64,000 nucleotides of DNA from JAFKKS01 sp050187875 (GCA_050187875.1 JBFWXB010000025.1:5832-69831); one strand, 5' to 3'. Shown: positions 1 through 8,576, counted from the first letter of the stretch. Notes: generated by a model not told the origin, from the letters alone. Numbers and translations are program-made.

Positions 1-113
1 GCGCCGACGCCGATTTGCGCGCCATGCGCATCGAACGCGACGACCTCAAAGCGGAGCTGACCGCGCGCGATCAGGCGACGACGCTTCCCGCGCCGCGCCG
101 CGCCGCGTATTAA
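1..113 (+). CDS. C-terminal tail of an unidentified protein (5' truncated)
   Basis: An open frame enters from the left edge of the window (first complete codon at base 3) and closes with TAA at 111-113. The visible 36 residues are highly charged (RIERDDLKAEL) and end in a Pro/Ala/Arg-rich tail, which suggests the end of a coiled coil. The next gene starts 24 bases later on the same strand, so the two may be co-transcribed. No function can be assigned from this fragment, and the frame choice rests only on its openness and on the residue pattern. Confidence 0.5.
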   Translation, partial: ADADLRAMRIERDDLKAELTARDQATTLPAPRRAAY

Positions 114-137
114 AAAACGCGAATCGAGGGGGGCGGC

Positions 138-1082
138 ATGCGCGTCATCACGGGCGAGGAAATCGAGCAGGCGTTGACCTATCCGGCGCTGGTCGAGGCG
201 CTGCGCGAAGCATTCCGCGCCGATATCGCCGCCCCGGTGCGCCACCATCACACCATTCCGCAGCTGGGAGCGGATGCGACCCTGCTCTTGATGCCGTCAT
301 GGAGCGGCGGCGCCAAGCCTTTCATCGGCTGCAAGATCGTCACCGTCTTCCCCGACAATACGAAGGTGAACCGCCCCTCCGTCTACGGGCAATATCTGCT
401 GCTCGCCGGCGACACCGGCGAGCCGCTCGCGATTCTCGATGGCCGAACCCTCACGGCATGGCGAACGGCCGCCGCCTCCGCGCTCGCGGCGACCTACCTC
501 GCCCGCAAGGATGCCTCGCATCTTTTGATGATCGGCGCCGGCGCGCTCGCGGCGCAGCTCATCCGCGCGCACGCGGCCATGCGTCCCATCACCCGCGTGA
601 GCCTGTGGAACAGGACACGCCGGCGCGCCATTGCCCTCGCCTTCGGGCTCTCGATCAAAGGCGTCGAGGTGGAGATCGTCGACGATCTCGACACGGCGCT
701 TGCCGAAGCCGACATCGTCTCCTGCGCAACGCTTTCGGCGACGCCGCTCGTGCGCGGCAAGAAGCTGCGCAAGGGCGCGCATGTCGATCTCGTTGGCGGC
801 TTCACGCCGAAGATGCGCGAGGCCGACGACGACGCGATCAAGCGCGCGCGCCTCTTCGTCGATACGCGCGAGGGCGCGCTTAAGGAAGCCGGCGACATCG
901 TCGAGCCGCTCAAGCGCAAGCTGATCACGAAAGACGACGTGAACGCCGATCTCTTCGATCTCTGCCGCGGCGCCGCCAAGGGTCGCAGCGCGAAAAGCGA
1001 GATCACGCTGTTCAAATCCGTTGGCTCCGCCATCGAAGACCTCGCCGCAGCCATGCTGGTGTGGTCGAAAATCGGCAAATAG
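138..1082 (+). CDS. Ornithine cyclodeaminase / mu-crystallin family protein
   Basis: This 314-residue protein has the usual length of the OCD/mu-crystallin family, NAD(P)-dependent enzymes that include ornithine cyclodeaminase, alanine dehydrogenase and ketimine reductases. An N-terminal substrate/dimer part (about 1-110) contains the lysine of GCKIVTVFPDN. A Rossmann segment follows, with MIGAGALAAQLIRAH near residue 132 and the typical ADIVSCATLSATPLV near 190. A GAGGGG-like Shine-Dalgarno (GAGGGGGG) precedes the ATG. The exact substrate cannot be read from the sequence, because members of this family are often mislabelled as ornithine cyclodeaminase. No neighbour defines a pathway. Confidence 0.85.
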   Translation: MRVITGEEIEQALTYPALVEALREAFRADIAAPVRHHHTIPQLGADATLLLMPSWSGGAKPFIGCKIVTVFPDNTKVNRPSVYGQYLLLAGDTGEPLAILDGRTLTAWRTAAASALAATYLARKDASHLLMIGAGALAAQLIRAHAAMRPITRVSLWNRTRRRAIALAFGLSIKGVEVEIVDDLDTALAEADIVSCATLSATPLVRGKKLRKGAHVDLVGGFTPKMREADDDAIKRARLFVDTREGALKEAGDIVEPLKRKLITKDDVNADLFDLCRGAAKGRSAKSEITLFKSVGSAIEDLAAAMLVWSKIGK

Positions 1083-1104
1083 ATGGTGCCGGGCATCAAA
1101 CGCC

Positions 1105-1197
1105 GTCATTGTCGTCCCCGGACTTGATCCGGGGATTGACCCGGCAATTCATCGTTCTTTTTGCGGATGGATGCGCGGGTCAAACCCGCGCATGACG
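1105..1197. repeat. Palindromic repeat, family B (copy 1)
   Basis: The ends are inverted: GTCATT...CCGGACTTGATCCGG on the left and CGCGGGTCAAACCCGCGCATGACG on the right. It lies in the gap between the cyclodeaminase and EAL genes. This copy is longer and more diverged than the other seven. The remainder of the gap (1198-1336) shows nothing recognisable. Confidence 0.75.
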
Positions 1198-1336
1198 AAC
1201 CAGTACAGCACTTGCGAATCGGGATTTCGTTTCGACCTACGTCGTGCCGCAGAGTCGCCGCACTTCTCGCTGTGGATATTTGTGATCCGATAACGATTAG
1301 CCGCCACGCTGCCGGCCTCATCGGCAGCGCGGGCTC

Positions 1337-2542
1337 ATGGCACATCTTCCCAAACCTCGTTCACCTTTCGGCCGGCGGCGGTTAGCACGCTCGGCCTTCA
1401 TCGCCGGCGGCGACGCGCATGTGCGGCGCTTTTTCTGCGACACGCTGGCGGAGTTCGGCTTTCTCACGATCGACTGCGACGACGCCGTGCAATTGCGCGC
1501 GGCGTTCGTCGATCACACGCCGGAGCTTCTCATCCTCGATCCCGCCATCGCCCGCGGCGACGGGCTTGCGATCGTCAACGACCTTGCGAAGCGCAAGTTC
1601 TCCGGCCACCTGCTGCTCACCGGCGCACACGAGCCGGCCACGCTGAGCCTGCTGCACAAGATCGCGGCGCAGGCGGGACTGACGATGATCCCGTATCTGT
1701 GCGCTCCTTTCCAGATCGCCGACCTCGACACGCGGCTCGAGCCCTTCCATCCGCCGGAGCCGCCGCCGAACGCCGACATCGACCTCGATGAGGCGCTGGC
1801 GGCAGGCTGGCTCGAGCTCTACTACCAGCCCAAGCTCGAGCCGCGCTCGCTGCGTCTCTGCGGCGCCGAGGCGCTGATTCGCATGCGTCACCCCACCTGG
1901 GGGCTGGTGCAGCCCGCACGCTTCGTGCCGCCGCCGGGCGATTCGCGCCTCATCGCGCTGTCGGAATTCGTCGTGACGCGCGCCGCGAGCGACTGGGAGG
2001 CGTTCGCTGCGCAATCGATGCCGATCGAGATCGCGATCAACCTGCCGCTCACCGTGCTGCAGGAGCCGCGCTTCGTCGACCTCATCCGCGATCACATGCC
2101 GCGCAACCCGAAATTCCGCGGCTTCATCGTCGAGATCAACGAGGCGGAGGCGATCGAGGATCTGCAGTTGGCGCAGGAGATCGCGCTGGAGCTGAAGCTG
2201 ATCGGGGTCGGCATCGCGATCGACGACGTGACCTCGAACGGCTTCACGCGCGCGGCGCTCGACGCCTTGCCTTTCGCCGAATTCAAGGCCGACCGCAGCC
2301 TGGTCGATGGCGCCTCCGGCGACCCGCTCAAGCGCGCGGCCTGCCAGACCATCATCGATCTCGCGCAACGCTGCGGCGTGCGCACGGTCGCCGAAGGCGT
2401 GGAGACGCGCGAGGACCTCGCGCTCATCCGCGAGATGGGCTTCGACATGGTGCAGGGCTTCATTTGTGCCCGCGCCATGGAGCCCCGCCGCTTCGCCTGG
2501 ACGATGCTCACCCACACCTTCGATGTGCGCGCGCGGGGGTAG
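1337..2542 (+). CDS. REC-like/EAL domain protein (c-di-GMP phosphodiesterase or sensor)
   Basis: This 401-residue protein has a receiver-like N-terminus (about 18-130; candidate phospho-acceptor Asp in ELLILDPAI) and a C-terminal EAL domain (about 145-395). The EAL signature appears as GAEALIRMRHP. Other expected catalytic positions are present: the Asn of AINLP, the Glu of VEINEAE, IAIDD, FKADRS, AEGVET and QGF. The loop-6 motif, normally DDFGTGYSSL, is DDVTSNGFTR here; loss of this loop is associated with weak or absent phosphodiesterase activity in the family. The protein could therefore degrade c-di-GMP or merely bind it. A PilZ c-di-GMP receptor is encoded at about 20.8 kb. The ATG has only a weak ribosome site. 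Confidence 0.85.
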   Translation: MAHLPKPRSPFGRRRLARSAFIAGGDAHVRRFFCDTLAEFGFLTIDCDDAVQLRAAFVDHTPELLILDPAIARGDGLAIVNDLAKRKFSGHLLLTGAHEPATLSLLHKIAAQAGLTMIPYLCAPFQIADLDTRLEPFHPPEPPPNADIDLDEALAAGWLELYYQPKLEPRSLRLCGAEALIRMRHPTWGLVQPARFVPPPGDSRLIALSEFVVTRAASDWEAFAAQSMPIEIAINLPLTVLQEPRFVDLIRDHMPRNPKFRGFIVEINEAEAIEDLQLAQEIALELKLIGVGIAIDDVTSNGFTRAALDALPFAEFKADRSLVDGASGDPLKRAACQTIIDLAQRCGVRTVAEGVETREDLALIREMGFDMVQGFICARAMEPRRFAWTMLTHTFDVRARG

Positions 2543-2547
2543 AATAT

Positions 2548-2673
2548 CCCTCCCCGGAGGGGAGGGTGGACAGCGCGCAGCGCTGGCCGGGTGGGGCTGG
2601 CCGCGAGAATTGACCCCACCCGTCTCCTCACTCGCTCCGCTCATTTCGGAGCCACCCTCCCCTCCGGGGAGGG
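2548..2673. repeat. Large palindromic repeat, family A (copy 1)
   Basis: The element is about 126 bp and starts and ends with the inverted arms CCCTCCCCGGAGGGGAGGG and CCCTCCCCTCCGGGGAGGGA. Inside are GGGTGGGG and CCCCACCC arms and the segment CTCACTCGCTCCGCTC. It is nearly identical, in opposite orientation, to 22421-22545. It starts 5 bases after the EAL stop codon. Confidence 0.9.
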
Positions 2674-2788
2674 AGAAGTGCCATGGCCGCAGACAAGCCC
2701 GGCGCATATCTGTAGAACGTCCGGCAGCTGACAATCGGCATTTGAGTGGATTGTCAGCGACTAACGTACTCTGATGTCCAATTGTGAA

Positions 2789-3454
2789 ATGTCTCTGATC
2801 GTCAAAATCTGCGGGTTGAAGACCGCCGAAGCGCTCGACGCCGCGCTTAATGCCGGCGCTGACATGGTCGGCTTCGTATTCTTTCCATCGAGCCCCCGCC
2901 ATATCGTGCCGGCGCAGGCGGCCGCCTTCGCCGCGCGCGCCCGTGGCCGCGCCGAGATTGCGGCACTGACCGTCGATGCCGACGACGCCCTTTTCTCGGA
3001 AATCGTTAACGCCGTGCGCCCGGACTGGCTGCAACTGCATGGCAAGGAGACGCCGGCGCGGGTGAGCGCACTGCGCGACGCTTTCGGCGCGCGCGTGATG
3101 AAGGCGCTGCCGATCGCGACGCGTGCCGACCTCCCGGCCATCGAGACTTACGCCGCCGTCGCCGATCGCCTCCTGTTCGACGCCCATCCGCCGAAAGATG
3201 CGACGCGCCCCGGTGGCCTCGGCATGCCCTTCGACTGGCACCTCCTCGATGGCGTGCGTCCACGCGTGCCGTATCTTCTTGGCGGCGGCCTCGGTCCTGA
3301 CAATGTCGCGCAGGCGCTGGCGATCACGAACGCGCCGGGCGTCGACGTCTCCTCCGGCGTCGAGCGCGCGCCCGGCGAGAAGGATCCCGACAAGATCCGC
3401 GCGTTTGTCAAAGCCGCGCGCGAGGCGGCACAGACGCCGGCGTCGGTGTCTTGA
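2789..3454 (+). CDS. trpF: Phosphoribosylanthranilate isomerase
   Basis: TrpF catalyses the Amadori rearrangement of N-(5-phosphoribosyl)anthranilate in tryptophan synthesis. The 221-residue single-domain TIM barrel begins with the family hallmark LIVKICGLKT, containing the catalytic cysteine. It continues with ADMVGFVFFPSSPRH, ALTVDADD, LQLHG, LLFDAHPP and the phosphate-binding LGGGLGPDNV near the C-terminus. An in-frame ATG at 2774 would add five residues (MSNCE); 2789 is preferred because homologues begin MSLxVKICG. Neither start has a clear Shine-Dalgarno. trpB follows after a 152-base gap filled by a family C palindrome. Confidence 0.95.
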   Translation: MSLIVKICGLKTAEALDAALNAGADMVGFVFFPSSPRHIVPAQAAAFAARARGRAEIAALTVDADDALFSEIVNAVRPDWLQLHGKETPARVSALRDAFGARVMKALPIATRADLPAIETYAAVADRLLFDAHPPKDATRPGGLGMPFDWHLLDGVRPRVPYLLGGGLGPDNVAQALAITNAPGVDVSSGVERAPGEKDPDKIRAFVKAAREAAQTPASVS

Positions 3455-3474
3455 TGGCGCGTCAAACAACAGTC

Positions 3475-3582
3475 GTCATCCTGAGGTGCTCGCGCGCAGC
3501 GCGAGCCTCGAAGGATGGCCGCAAGTCACCGGCCGTCGTCCTTCGAGGCTCGGCGTTTCACGCCTCGCACCTCAGGATGACG
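3475..3582. repeat. Palindromic repeat, family C (copy 1)
   Basis: The element runs from GTCATCCTGAGGTGC to GCACCTCAGGATGAC. These arms are perfect inverted complements, with inner arms CCTCGAAGGATGG / CCTTCGAGG. It occupies most of the trpF-trpB gap and could form a long hairpin in the trp mRNA. A second copy is at 35094-35202. Confidence 0.9.
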
Positions 3583-3606
3583 GAACAAGCTTGAGCAGGA
3601 AGACCC

Positions 3607-4824
3607 ATGACCGTTCAGCAGCAACCCAACTCCTACCGCACCGGGCCCGACGAGCGCGGGCATTTCGGCATCTATGGCGGCCGCTTCGTCGCCGAGACGC
3701 TGATGCCGCTGATCCTCGACCTGGAAAAGGCGTACAAGGAAGCGAAAGCCGATCCGAACTTCCAGAAGGAGATGGACAGCTACCTCAAGCATTATGTCGG
3801 CCGCCCCTCGCCGCTCTATTTCGCCGAGCGGCTGACCGCGCACTGCGGCGGCGCGAAGATTTACTTGAAGCGCGAGGAGCTCAACCACACCGGCGCGCAC
3901 AAGGTGAACAATGTGCTCGGTCAGATCATGCTGGCGCGCCGCATGGGCAAGCCGCGCATCATTGCCGAGACCGGCGCCGGCATGCACGGCGTCGCGACCG
4001 CGACGCTCTGCGCGCGCTTCGGCCTTCCTTGCGTCGTCTATATGGGCGCGGTCGACGTCGAGCGGCAGAAGCAGAACGTCTTCCGCATGCAGATGCTCGG
4101 CGCCGAGGTGCGTCCGGTTCAGTCCGGCACCAAGACGCTCAAAGACGCGATGAACGAGGCGCTGCGTGACTGGGTGACCAACGTCGCCGACACGTTCTAC
4201 TGCATCGGCACAGTGGCGGGGCCGCATCCCTATCCGGCGATGGTGCGCGATTTCCAATGCGTCATCGGCAACGAGACGCGCGCGCAGCTGCAGGAGGCGG
4301 AAGGCCGTCTCCCGGATTCACTCGTCGCCTGCATCGGCGGCGGCTCGAACGCGATGGGGCTGTTCCATCCGTTCCTCGACGATCGCTCCGTGGAGATCTA
4401 CGGCGTCGAGGCGGCGGGCCATGGTCTGACGCAGCTGCATGCCGCATCGATCGCCGGCGGGCGGCCAGGCGTGCTGCACGGCAACCGCACCTATCTCCTC
4501 ATGAACGACGACGGGCAGATCCAGGACGCGCACTCGATCTCCGCCGGTCTCGATTATCCCGGCATCGGGCCGGAGCACGCCTGGCTCAACGACATGAAGC
4601 GCGTGACCTTCCTTTCCGCGACCGACGACGAGGCGCTCGCCGCCTTCCAGCTTTGCTCGAAGCTCGAAGGCATCATCCCTGCGCTCGAATCGGCGCACGC
4701 GATCGCGAAGGTGCTGGACCTCGCGCCGCAAAAGCCAAAGGACCACCTGATGGTGGTCAATCTGTCCGGCCGCGGCGACAAGGACCTCGCCTCGGTCGCG
4801 GAACATTTAGGCAGCAAAATCTAG
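3607..4824 (+). CDS. trpB: Tryptophan synthase beta chain
   Basis: TrpB condenses indole with serine using pyridoxal phosphate, normally as an alpha2-beta2 complex with TrpA. The 405 residues match the family length. The PLP lysine is Lys99 in HTGAHKVNN. Also present are the loop ETGAGMHGVATA, the phosphate-binding GGGSNAMG and the C-terminal LSGRGDKD motif. An AGGAAG Shine-Dalgarno precedes the ATG. The expected partner trpA does not follow: the next gene is an unrelated oxygenase, so the alpha subunit must lie elsewhere if the pathway is complete. Confidence 0.98.
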   Translation: MTVQQQPNSYRTGPDERGHFGIYGGRFVAETLMPLILDLEKAYKEAKADPNFQKEMDSYLKHYVGRPSPLYFAERLTAHCGGAKIYLKREELNHTGAHKVNNVLGQIMLARRMGKPRIIAETGAGMHGVATATLCARFGLPCVVYMGAVDVERQKQNVFRMQMLGAEVRPVQSGTKTLKDAMNEALRDWVTNVADTFYCIGTVAGPHPYPAMVRDFQCVIGNETRAQLQEAEGRLPDSLVACIGGGSNAMGLFHPFLDDRSVEIYGVEAAGHGLTQLHAASIAGGRPGVLHGNRTYLLMNDDGQIQDAHSISAGLDYPGIGPEHAWLNDMKRVTFLSATDDEALAAFQLCSKLEGIIPALESAHAIAKVLDLAPQKPKDHLMVVNLSGRGDKDLASVAEHLGSKI

Positions 4825-5005
4825 AGCCAGAGCGCGACTTCCTTCACCTCTCCCACAGGGAGAGATGAAGCGTTGCGGCCGCATTACGGTCCGCGGTTGT
4901 GCGGCTGCCCCCTCAAACTTTACGATTGACCCGTGGCGGCGGGTTGTGGCGAGTATCGGCCAAAGCCGCGCGAGCCGCGGCGCTGACAACAAGCCGGAGG
5001 CCGAA

Positions 5006-5785
5006 GTGGACAAGCGAGCTCAGACCCGCGCGCTGATCGACCATGTGGTGCGCGCCGTCGACGCCGCGCAGGCGTTCGACAAGCCGTTCTTCCATCTCAA
5101 ATATCAGAGCGTCTTCCCTGACGACGTCTATGCCGCGATGGTGCGGGCGCTCCCCGTTGCCGCGGATTACCGTCCGCTGCCCGGGCGCGGCAACGTCAAC
5201 CTCAAGGAGGACGGCTCCTCGACGCGGGTGAAGATCGATCTCTTCCCGGAATACATCCGCCACCTGCCGCCCGAGAAGCGCGAGATCTGGGACATCGTCG
5301 GCCGCGCGCTCACCTCGAGCGAGGTGCAGGAAGCGTTCCGCCGCAAGCTCGCGCCCGGCCTCGAGAAGCGCTTCGGCGCGGGATGGCGCGAGGTCGGCAT
5401 GTATCCGATCCCGGTGCTGACGCGCGACATCCCCGGCTACCGCATCACGCCGCATACCGATACGCACTGGAAGGGCATGACCATCCAGCTCTACCTGCCG
5501 AAGGACGACGCGCATCCGAATATCGGCACGATCTTCCACGGCAAGGATGCGAGCGGGAACCTGACCAAGGACACGCAGATGCGGTTCGTGCCGAACTCCG
5601 GCTACGCCTTCGCGGTCGGCGACGACACCTGGCACTCGGCGGACCCCGTCGGCAACGAGGTCGAGACGCGCGACAGCATCCTGCTCACCTATTTCGTCGA
5701 TGCCGGCCTGCTGCGCTTCTTGCGCAACCGCGCCAAGCGCGTCGGCAACCTCGTCCTCAACGAGGTGCGCAATCTGAAGCGGTGA
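5006..5785 (+). CDS. 2-oxoglutarate/Fe(II)-dependent oxygenase family protein
   Basis: The C-terminal half carries the double-stranded beta-helix signature of Fe(II)/2-oxoglutarate dioxygenases. The metal ligands are the HxD in ITPHTDTHWKG and a distal His in GDDTWHSADP, and the 2-oxoglutarate-binding Arg is in ETRDSILLTYF. The N-terminal part (QAFDKPFFHLKYQSVFPDDVYAAM) resembles the lead-in of prolyl-hydroxylase-like proteins. The GTG at 5006 is chosen because GGAGG sits five bases upstream, giving 259 residues; the frame is open back to an ATG at 4865, but that extension is composition-biased and lacks a ribosome site. The substrate is unknown. It occupies the position where trpA is usually found. 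Confidence 0.8.
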   Translation: MDKRAQTRALIDHVVRAVDAAQAFDKPFFHLKYQSVFPDDVYAAMVRALPVAADYRPLPGRGNVNLKEDGSSTRVKIDLFPEYIRHLPPEKREIWDIVGRALTSSEVQEAFRRKLAPGLEKRFGAGWREVGMYPIPVLTRDIPGYRITPHTDTHWKGMTIQLYLPKDDAHPNIGTIFHGKDASGNLTKDTQMRFVPNSGYAFAVGDDTWHSADPVGNEVETRDSILLTYFVDAGLLRFLRNRAKRVGNLVLNEVRNLKR

Positions 5786-5813
5786 GGGTGTAGCAAGTCT
5801 CCAAACTCTCGAT

Positions 5814-5933
5814 GTCATGCCCGCCAACGGGTCCGGCTTCGCCGGCCCGATGACAGGCTCCGCCGGGCATCCAGTACTCCGTGTCTTATCGTTAGACCGG
5901 GATTACTGGGTCCCAGCCTTCGCGGGGACGACA
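5814..5933. repeat. Palindromic repeat, family D (copy 1)
   Basis: The arms are GTCATGCCCGCCAACGGG... and ...GGGTCCCAGCCTTCGCGGGGACGAC. This is an inverted, longer relative of the copies at 25522 and 41442. It lies between the oxygenase gene and the ugp operon. Confidence 0.75.
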
Positions 5934-6125
5934 GCTGGAGTTTTGGACGGCCTTCCGGCGTGCCCGATCCCCGCATTCCGGCACGCCCCCACCTTTTTCC
6001 ACTTTCGCGCGGCATTGCGGCCAGCCTACAATCGTCACAGATCGTCACGCGCGTGTTGCCGAGGCTCGGTAGGGGCGACCCGGCCCGCGCGATGTGGCGC
6101 GGGAGGAAACGTGAGGAGAAGAAGA

Positions 6126-7445
6126 ATGACGTCGAGGGGCTTTGTGCTCGCGGCCGCGACGGCCGCCATGCTTTGTGGAGCGTCGCCGGCCTTCGCGGTG
6201 ACGGAGATCCAGTTCTGGCACGCGATGACGGGCGGCAATAATGAGGTCATCGTCAAACTGGCGAACGACTTCAACGCGTCGCAGTCGGACTACAAGGTGG
6301 TGCCGACCTACAAGGGCAGCTATCCCGACACGATGAACGCCGGCATCGCCGCGTTCCGCGCCGGCAATGCGCCGCACATCCTACAGGTGTTCGAGGTCGG
6401 CACCGCGACGATGATGTCGGCGCGCGGCGCCGTAAAGCCGGTCTACCAATTGATGAAGGAGACCGGCGAGAAGTTCGACCCGCAGGCTTACCTTCCGGCG
6501 ATCACCGGCTACTACTCGACCTCGAAGGGCGAGATGCTCTCGATGCCCTTCAACTCATCTTCGACGGTGATGTGGATCAACCGAGATGCGTTCCGCAAAG
6601 CCGGGCTCGATCCGGACAAGCCGCCGAAGACGTGGCCGGAAGTGTTCGCCGACGCGAAGAAACTCAAGGCGGCCGGGTACGCAACCTGCGGCTTCTCCAA
6701 TGCGTGGGTCACCTGGGTCAATCTCGAGCAACTCTCGGCCTGGCACAATGTGCCGCTCTCCTCGAAGGCGAACGGCCTCGACGGCTTCGACACTGTGCTC
6801 GAATTCAACCGCGATCTGCAGGTCAAGCATCTCGAAAAGCTGATCGAGCTGCAGAAGGACAAGACCTACGACTATTCCGGCCGCACCAATACCGGCGAAG
6901 GCCGCTTCACCTCCGGCGAGTGCCCGATCTTCCTCACCTCGTCGGGCTTCTTCGGCAACGTGAAAGGCAACGCCAAGTTCGATTGGACGAACGCGCCTAT
7001 GCCCTACTACCCGGACGTCAAGGGCGCACCGCAGAACTCGATCATCGGCGGCGCGTCGCTGTGGGTCATGGGCGGCAAGAAAGCAGAAGAGTACAAGGGC
7101 GTCGCGAAATTCCTCGCCTTCCTCTCCGACACCGACCGCCAGGTCGCGATCCACAAGGCTTCCGGCTATTTGCCGATCACCAAGGCGGCTTACGCGAAGA
7201 CCAAGGAGTCCGGCTACTACAAGGAGAACCCGTATCTCGAGACGCCGCTCCTCGAGCTCACCAACAAGGAGCCAACGGAGAATTCGCGCGGACTTCGCCT
7301 CGGCAACATGGTGCAGCTGCGTGACGTGTGGGCGGAGGAGATCGAGGCCGCGCTCTCCGGCAAGAAGTCGGCGAAGGAAGCGCTCGACGCCGCCGTTGCG
7401 CGCGGCAACGCCATGCTGCGGCAGTTCGAGCGCACGGTGAAGTAG
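6126..7445 (+). CDS. ugpB: sn-Glycerol-3-phosphate ABC transporter, periplasmic binding protein
   Basis: UgpB captures glycerol-3-phosphate (and, in the family, glycerophosphodiesters) in the periplasm and delivers it to UgpAEC. The 439-residue product starts with a cleavable signal peptide (about 1-24, ending ASPAFA). It then follows the UgpB pattern closely: FWHAMTGGNNE, VVPTYKGSYPD, AGIAAFRAGNAPHILQVFEVGTATMM, PFNSSSTVMW and AFRKAGLDPDKPPKTW. The ATG at 6126 follows GTGAGGAGAAG; longer in-frame extensions upstream run through a repeat and are rejected. It is the first gene of ugpBAEC. In other bacteria ugp is phosphate-starvation controlled, but no clear Pho box was identified here. Confidence 0.95.
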   Translation: MTSRGFVLAAATAAMLCGASPAFAVTEIQFWHAMTGGNNEVIVKLANDFNASQSDYKVVPTYKGSYPDTMNAGIAAFRAGNAPHILQVFEVGTATMMSARGAVKPVYQLMKETGEKFDPQAYLPAITGYYSTSKGEMLSMPFNSSSTVMWINRDAFRKAGLDPDKPPKTWPEVFADAKKLKAAGYATCGFSNAWVTWVNLEQLSAWHNVPLSSKANGLDGFDTVLEFNRDLQVKHLEKLIELQKDKTYDYSGRTNTGEGRFTSGECPIFLTSSGFFGNVKGNAKFDWTNAPMPYYPDVKGAPQNSIIGGASLWVMGGKKAEEYKGVAKFLAFLSDTDRQVAIHKASGYLPITKAAYAKTKESGYYKENPYLETPLLELTNKEPTENSRGLRLGNMVQLRDVWAEEIEAALSGKKSAKEALDAAVARGNAMLRQFERTVK

Positions 7446-7490
7446 CCGCCTGCTGCGCCAGGGATTGTTGGTCCGTGACAGAGCCACAAG

Positions 7491-7552
7491 CTCCACCTCC
7501 CCCCTTGAGGGGGAGGTCGACGCGCGAAGCTTCCCTCCCCTCCGGGGAGGGA
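7491..7552. repeat. Short palindromic repeat, family A-like
   Basis: Two hairpin arms, CACCTCCCCCCTTGAGGGGGAGGT and CCCTCCCCTCCGGGGAGGGA, separated by ten bases, lie between ugpB and ugpA. The last arm supplies the purine-rich Shine-Dalgarno of ugpA, because GGGGAGGG ends five bases before its ATG. Confidence 0.8.
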
Positions 7553-7556
7553 TGAG

Positions 7557-8441
7557 ATGGAAAAGCGCTCGGTCTTCAATCACAAGCTCCTGCCGTATTT
7601 GCTGCTCGCGCCGCAGCTGATCATCACGCTCGTCTTCTTCTACTGGCCAGCGAGCCAGGCGGTATGGGCGTCGTTCCTGCTGCAGGATGCGTTCGGGCTC
7701 TCGAGCAACTTCGTCTGGTTCGAGAACTACAAGGCGCTGTTCGCTGATGCCTCCTACTACGCGACGATGGTCAACACCTTCGTCTTCTCCGCGGCGGTCG
7801 CGGGCGCTTCGCTGTCGATTGCGCTCCTCCTCGCGGTGATGGCGGACAAGCCGCTGCGCGGCGCCGGCGTCTACCGCACGCTCCTGATCTGGCCCTATGC
7901 CGTCGCGCCCGCGGTCGCCGGCGTCCTCTGGGGGTTCATGTTCCAGCCCTCGCTCGGCATCGTCGCGCAGGCCCTGCGCGATCATCTCGACATCGACTGG
8001 AACCCGCTGCTCAACGGCAGCCAGGCGATGACCATGGTCATCCTCGCGGCGACGTGGAAGCAGATTTCCTACAACTTCCTCTTCTTCCTCGCGGGACTGC
8101 AGGCCATCCCCCGCAGCGTGATCGAGGCGGCGGCGATCGACGGTGCGCGCCCGTTCCGCCGCTTCTGGACGATTATCTTCCCGCTGCTCTCGCCGACGAC
8201 CTTCTTCCTCCTCGTCGTCAACATCGTCTACGCGTTCTTCGACACCTTCGGCATCATCGACGCGATGACCGGCGGCGGGCCGGGCAAGGATACGGAGACG
8301 CTGGTCTACAAGGTGTATCAGGACGGCCGGCTCGGCGGCGATCTCGGCGGCTCGGCGGCGCAGTCCGTGGTGCTCATGTTCATCGTCATCGCGCTCACCG
8401 CGATCCAGTTCCGCTATGTCGAGCGCAAGGTGACGTATTGA
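7557..8441 (+). CDS. ugpA: sn-Glycerol-3-phosphate ABC transporter permease UgpA
   Basis: This 294-residue inner-membrane permease has about six hydrophobic helices. The first is LLLAPQLIITLVFFYWPA. The ABC-coupling EAA loop appears as VIEAAAIDGARPFRRFWTIIFPLL near residue 188. Its place between ugpB and ugpE in canonical order, and its length, fit UgpA. The Shine-Dalgarno is formed by the arm of the preceding palindromic repeat. With UgpE it forms the channel energised by UgpC. Confidence 0.93.
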   Translation: MEKRSVFNHKLLPYLLLAPQLIITLVFFYWPASQAVWASFLLQDAFGLSSNFVWFENYKALFADASYYATMVNTFVFSAAVAGASLSIALLLAVMADKPLRGAGVYRTLLIWPYAVAPAVAGVLWGFMFQPSLGIVAQALRDHLDIDWNPLLNGSQAMTMVILAATWKQISYNFLFFLAGLQAIPRSVIEAAAIDGARPFRRFWTIIFPLLSPTTFFLLVVNIVYAFFDTFGIIDAMTGGGPGKDTETLVYKVYQDGRLGGDLGGSAAQSVVLMFIVIALTAIQFRYVERKVTY

Positions 8442-8466
8442 TGGCCCCGAGCTCGACCCAGCCTCC

Positions 8467-8543
8467 GTCATGCCCGGGCTTGACCCGGGCATCCATCCTC
8501 TTTGCGAAGAAGATGGATCGCCGGGTCAAGCCCGGCGATGACG
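8467..8543. repeat. Palindromic repeat, family B (copy 2)
   Basis: The arms are GTCATGCCCGGGCTTGACCC and GGGTCAAGCCCGGCGATGAC around a short centre. It lies between ugpA and ugpE inside the operon, 25 bases after the ugpA stop, so it would be transcribed. Confidence 0.9.
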
Positions 8544-8576
8544 AGCGTGTTTGGCGCGATCTCACCGGAACCTCTG

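Noticed and set aside
1382..3469. 695-residue open frame on the minus strand
   Set aside because: It is antisense to the EAL and trpF genes, has no family motif and shows the Arg/Asp-rich composition typical of shadows in high-GC DNA.
4865..5005. N-terminal extension of the oxygenase gene
   Set aside because: There is no ribosome site at 4865, while GGAGG precedes GTG 5006.
5817..6125. N-terminal extension of ugpB from an upstream ATG
   Set aside because: It is translated from a family D repeat; the signal peptide and ribosome site favour 6126.
6555..8492. 645-residue minus-strand frame
   Set aside because: Antisense to ugpB and ugpA; no recognised motifs.
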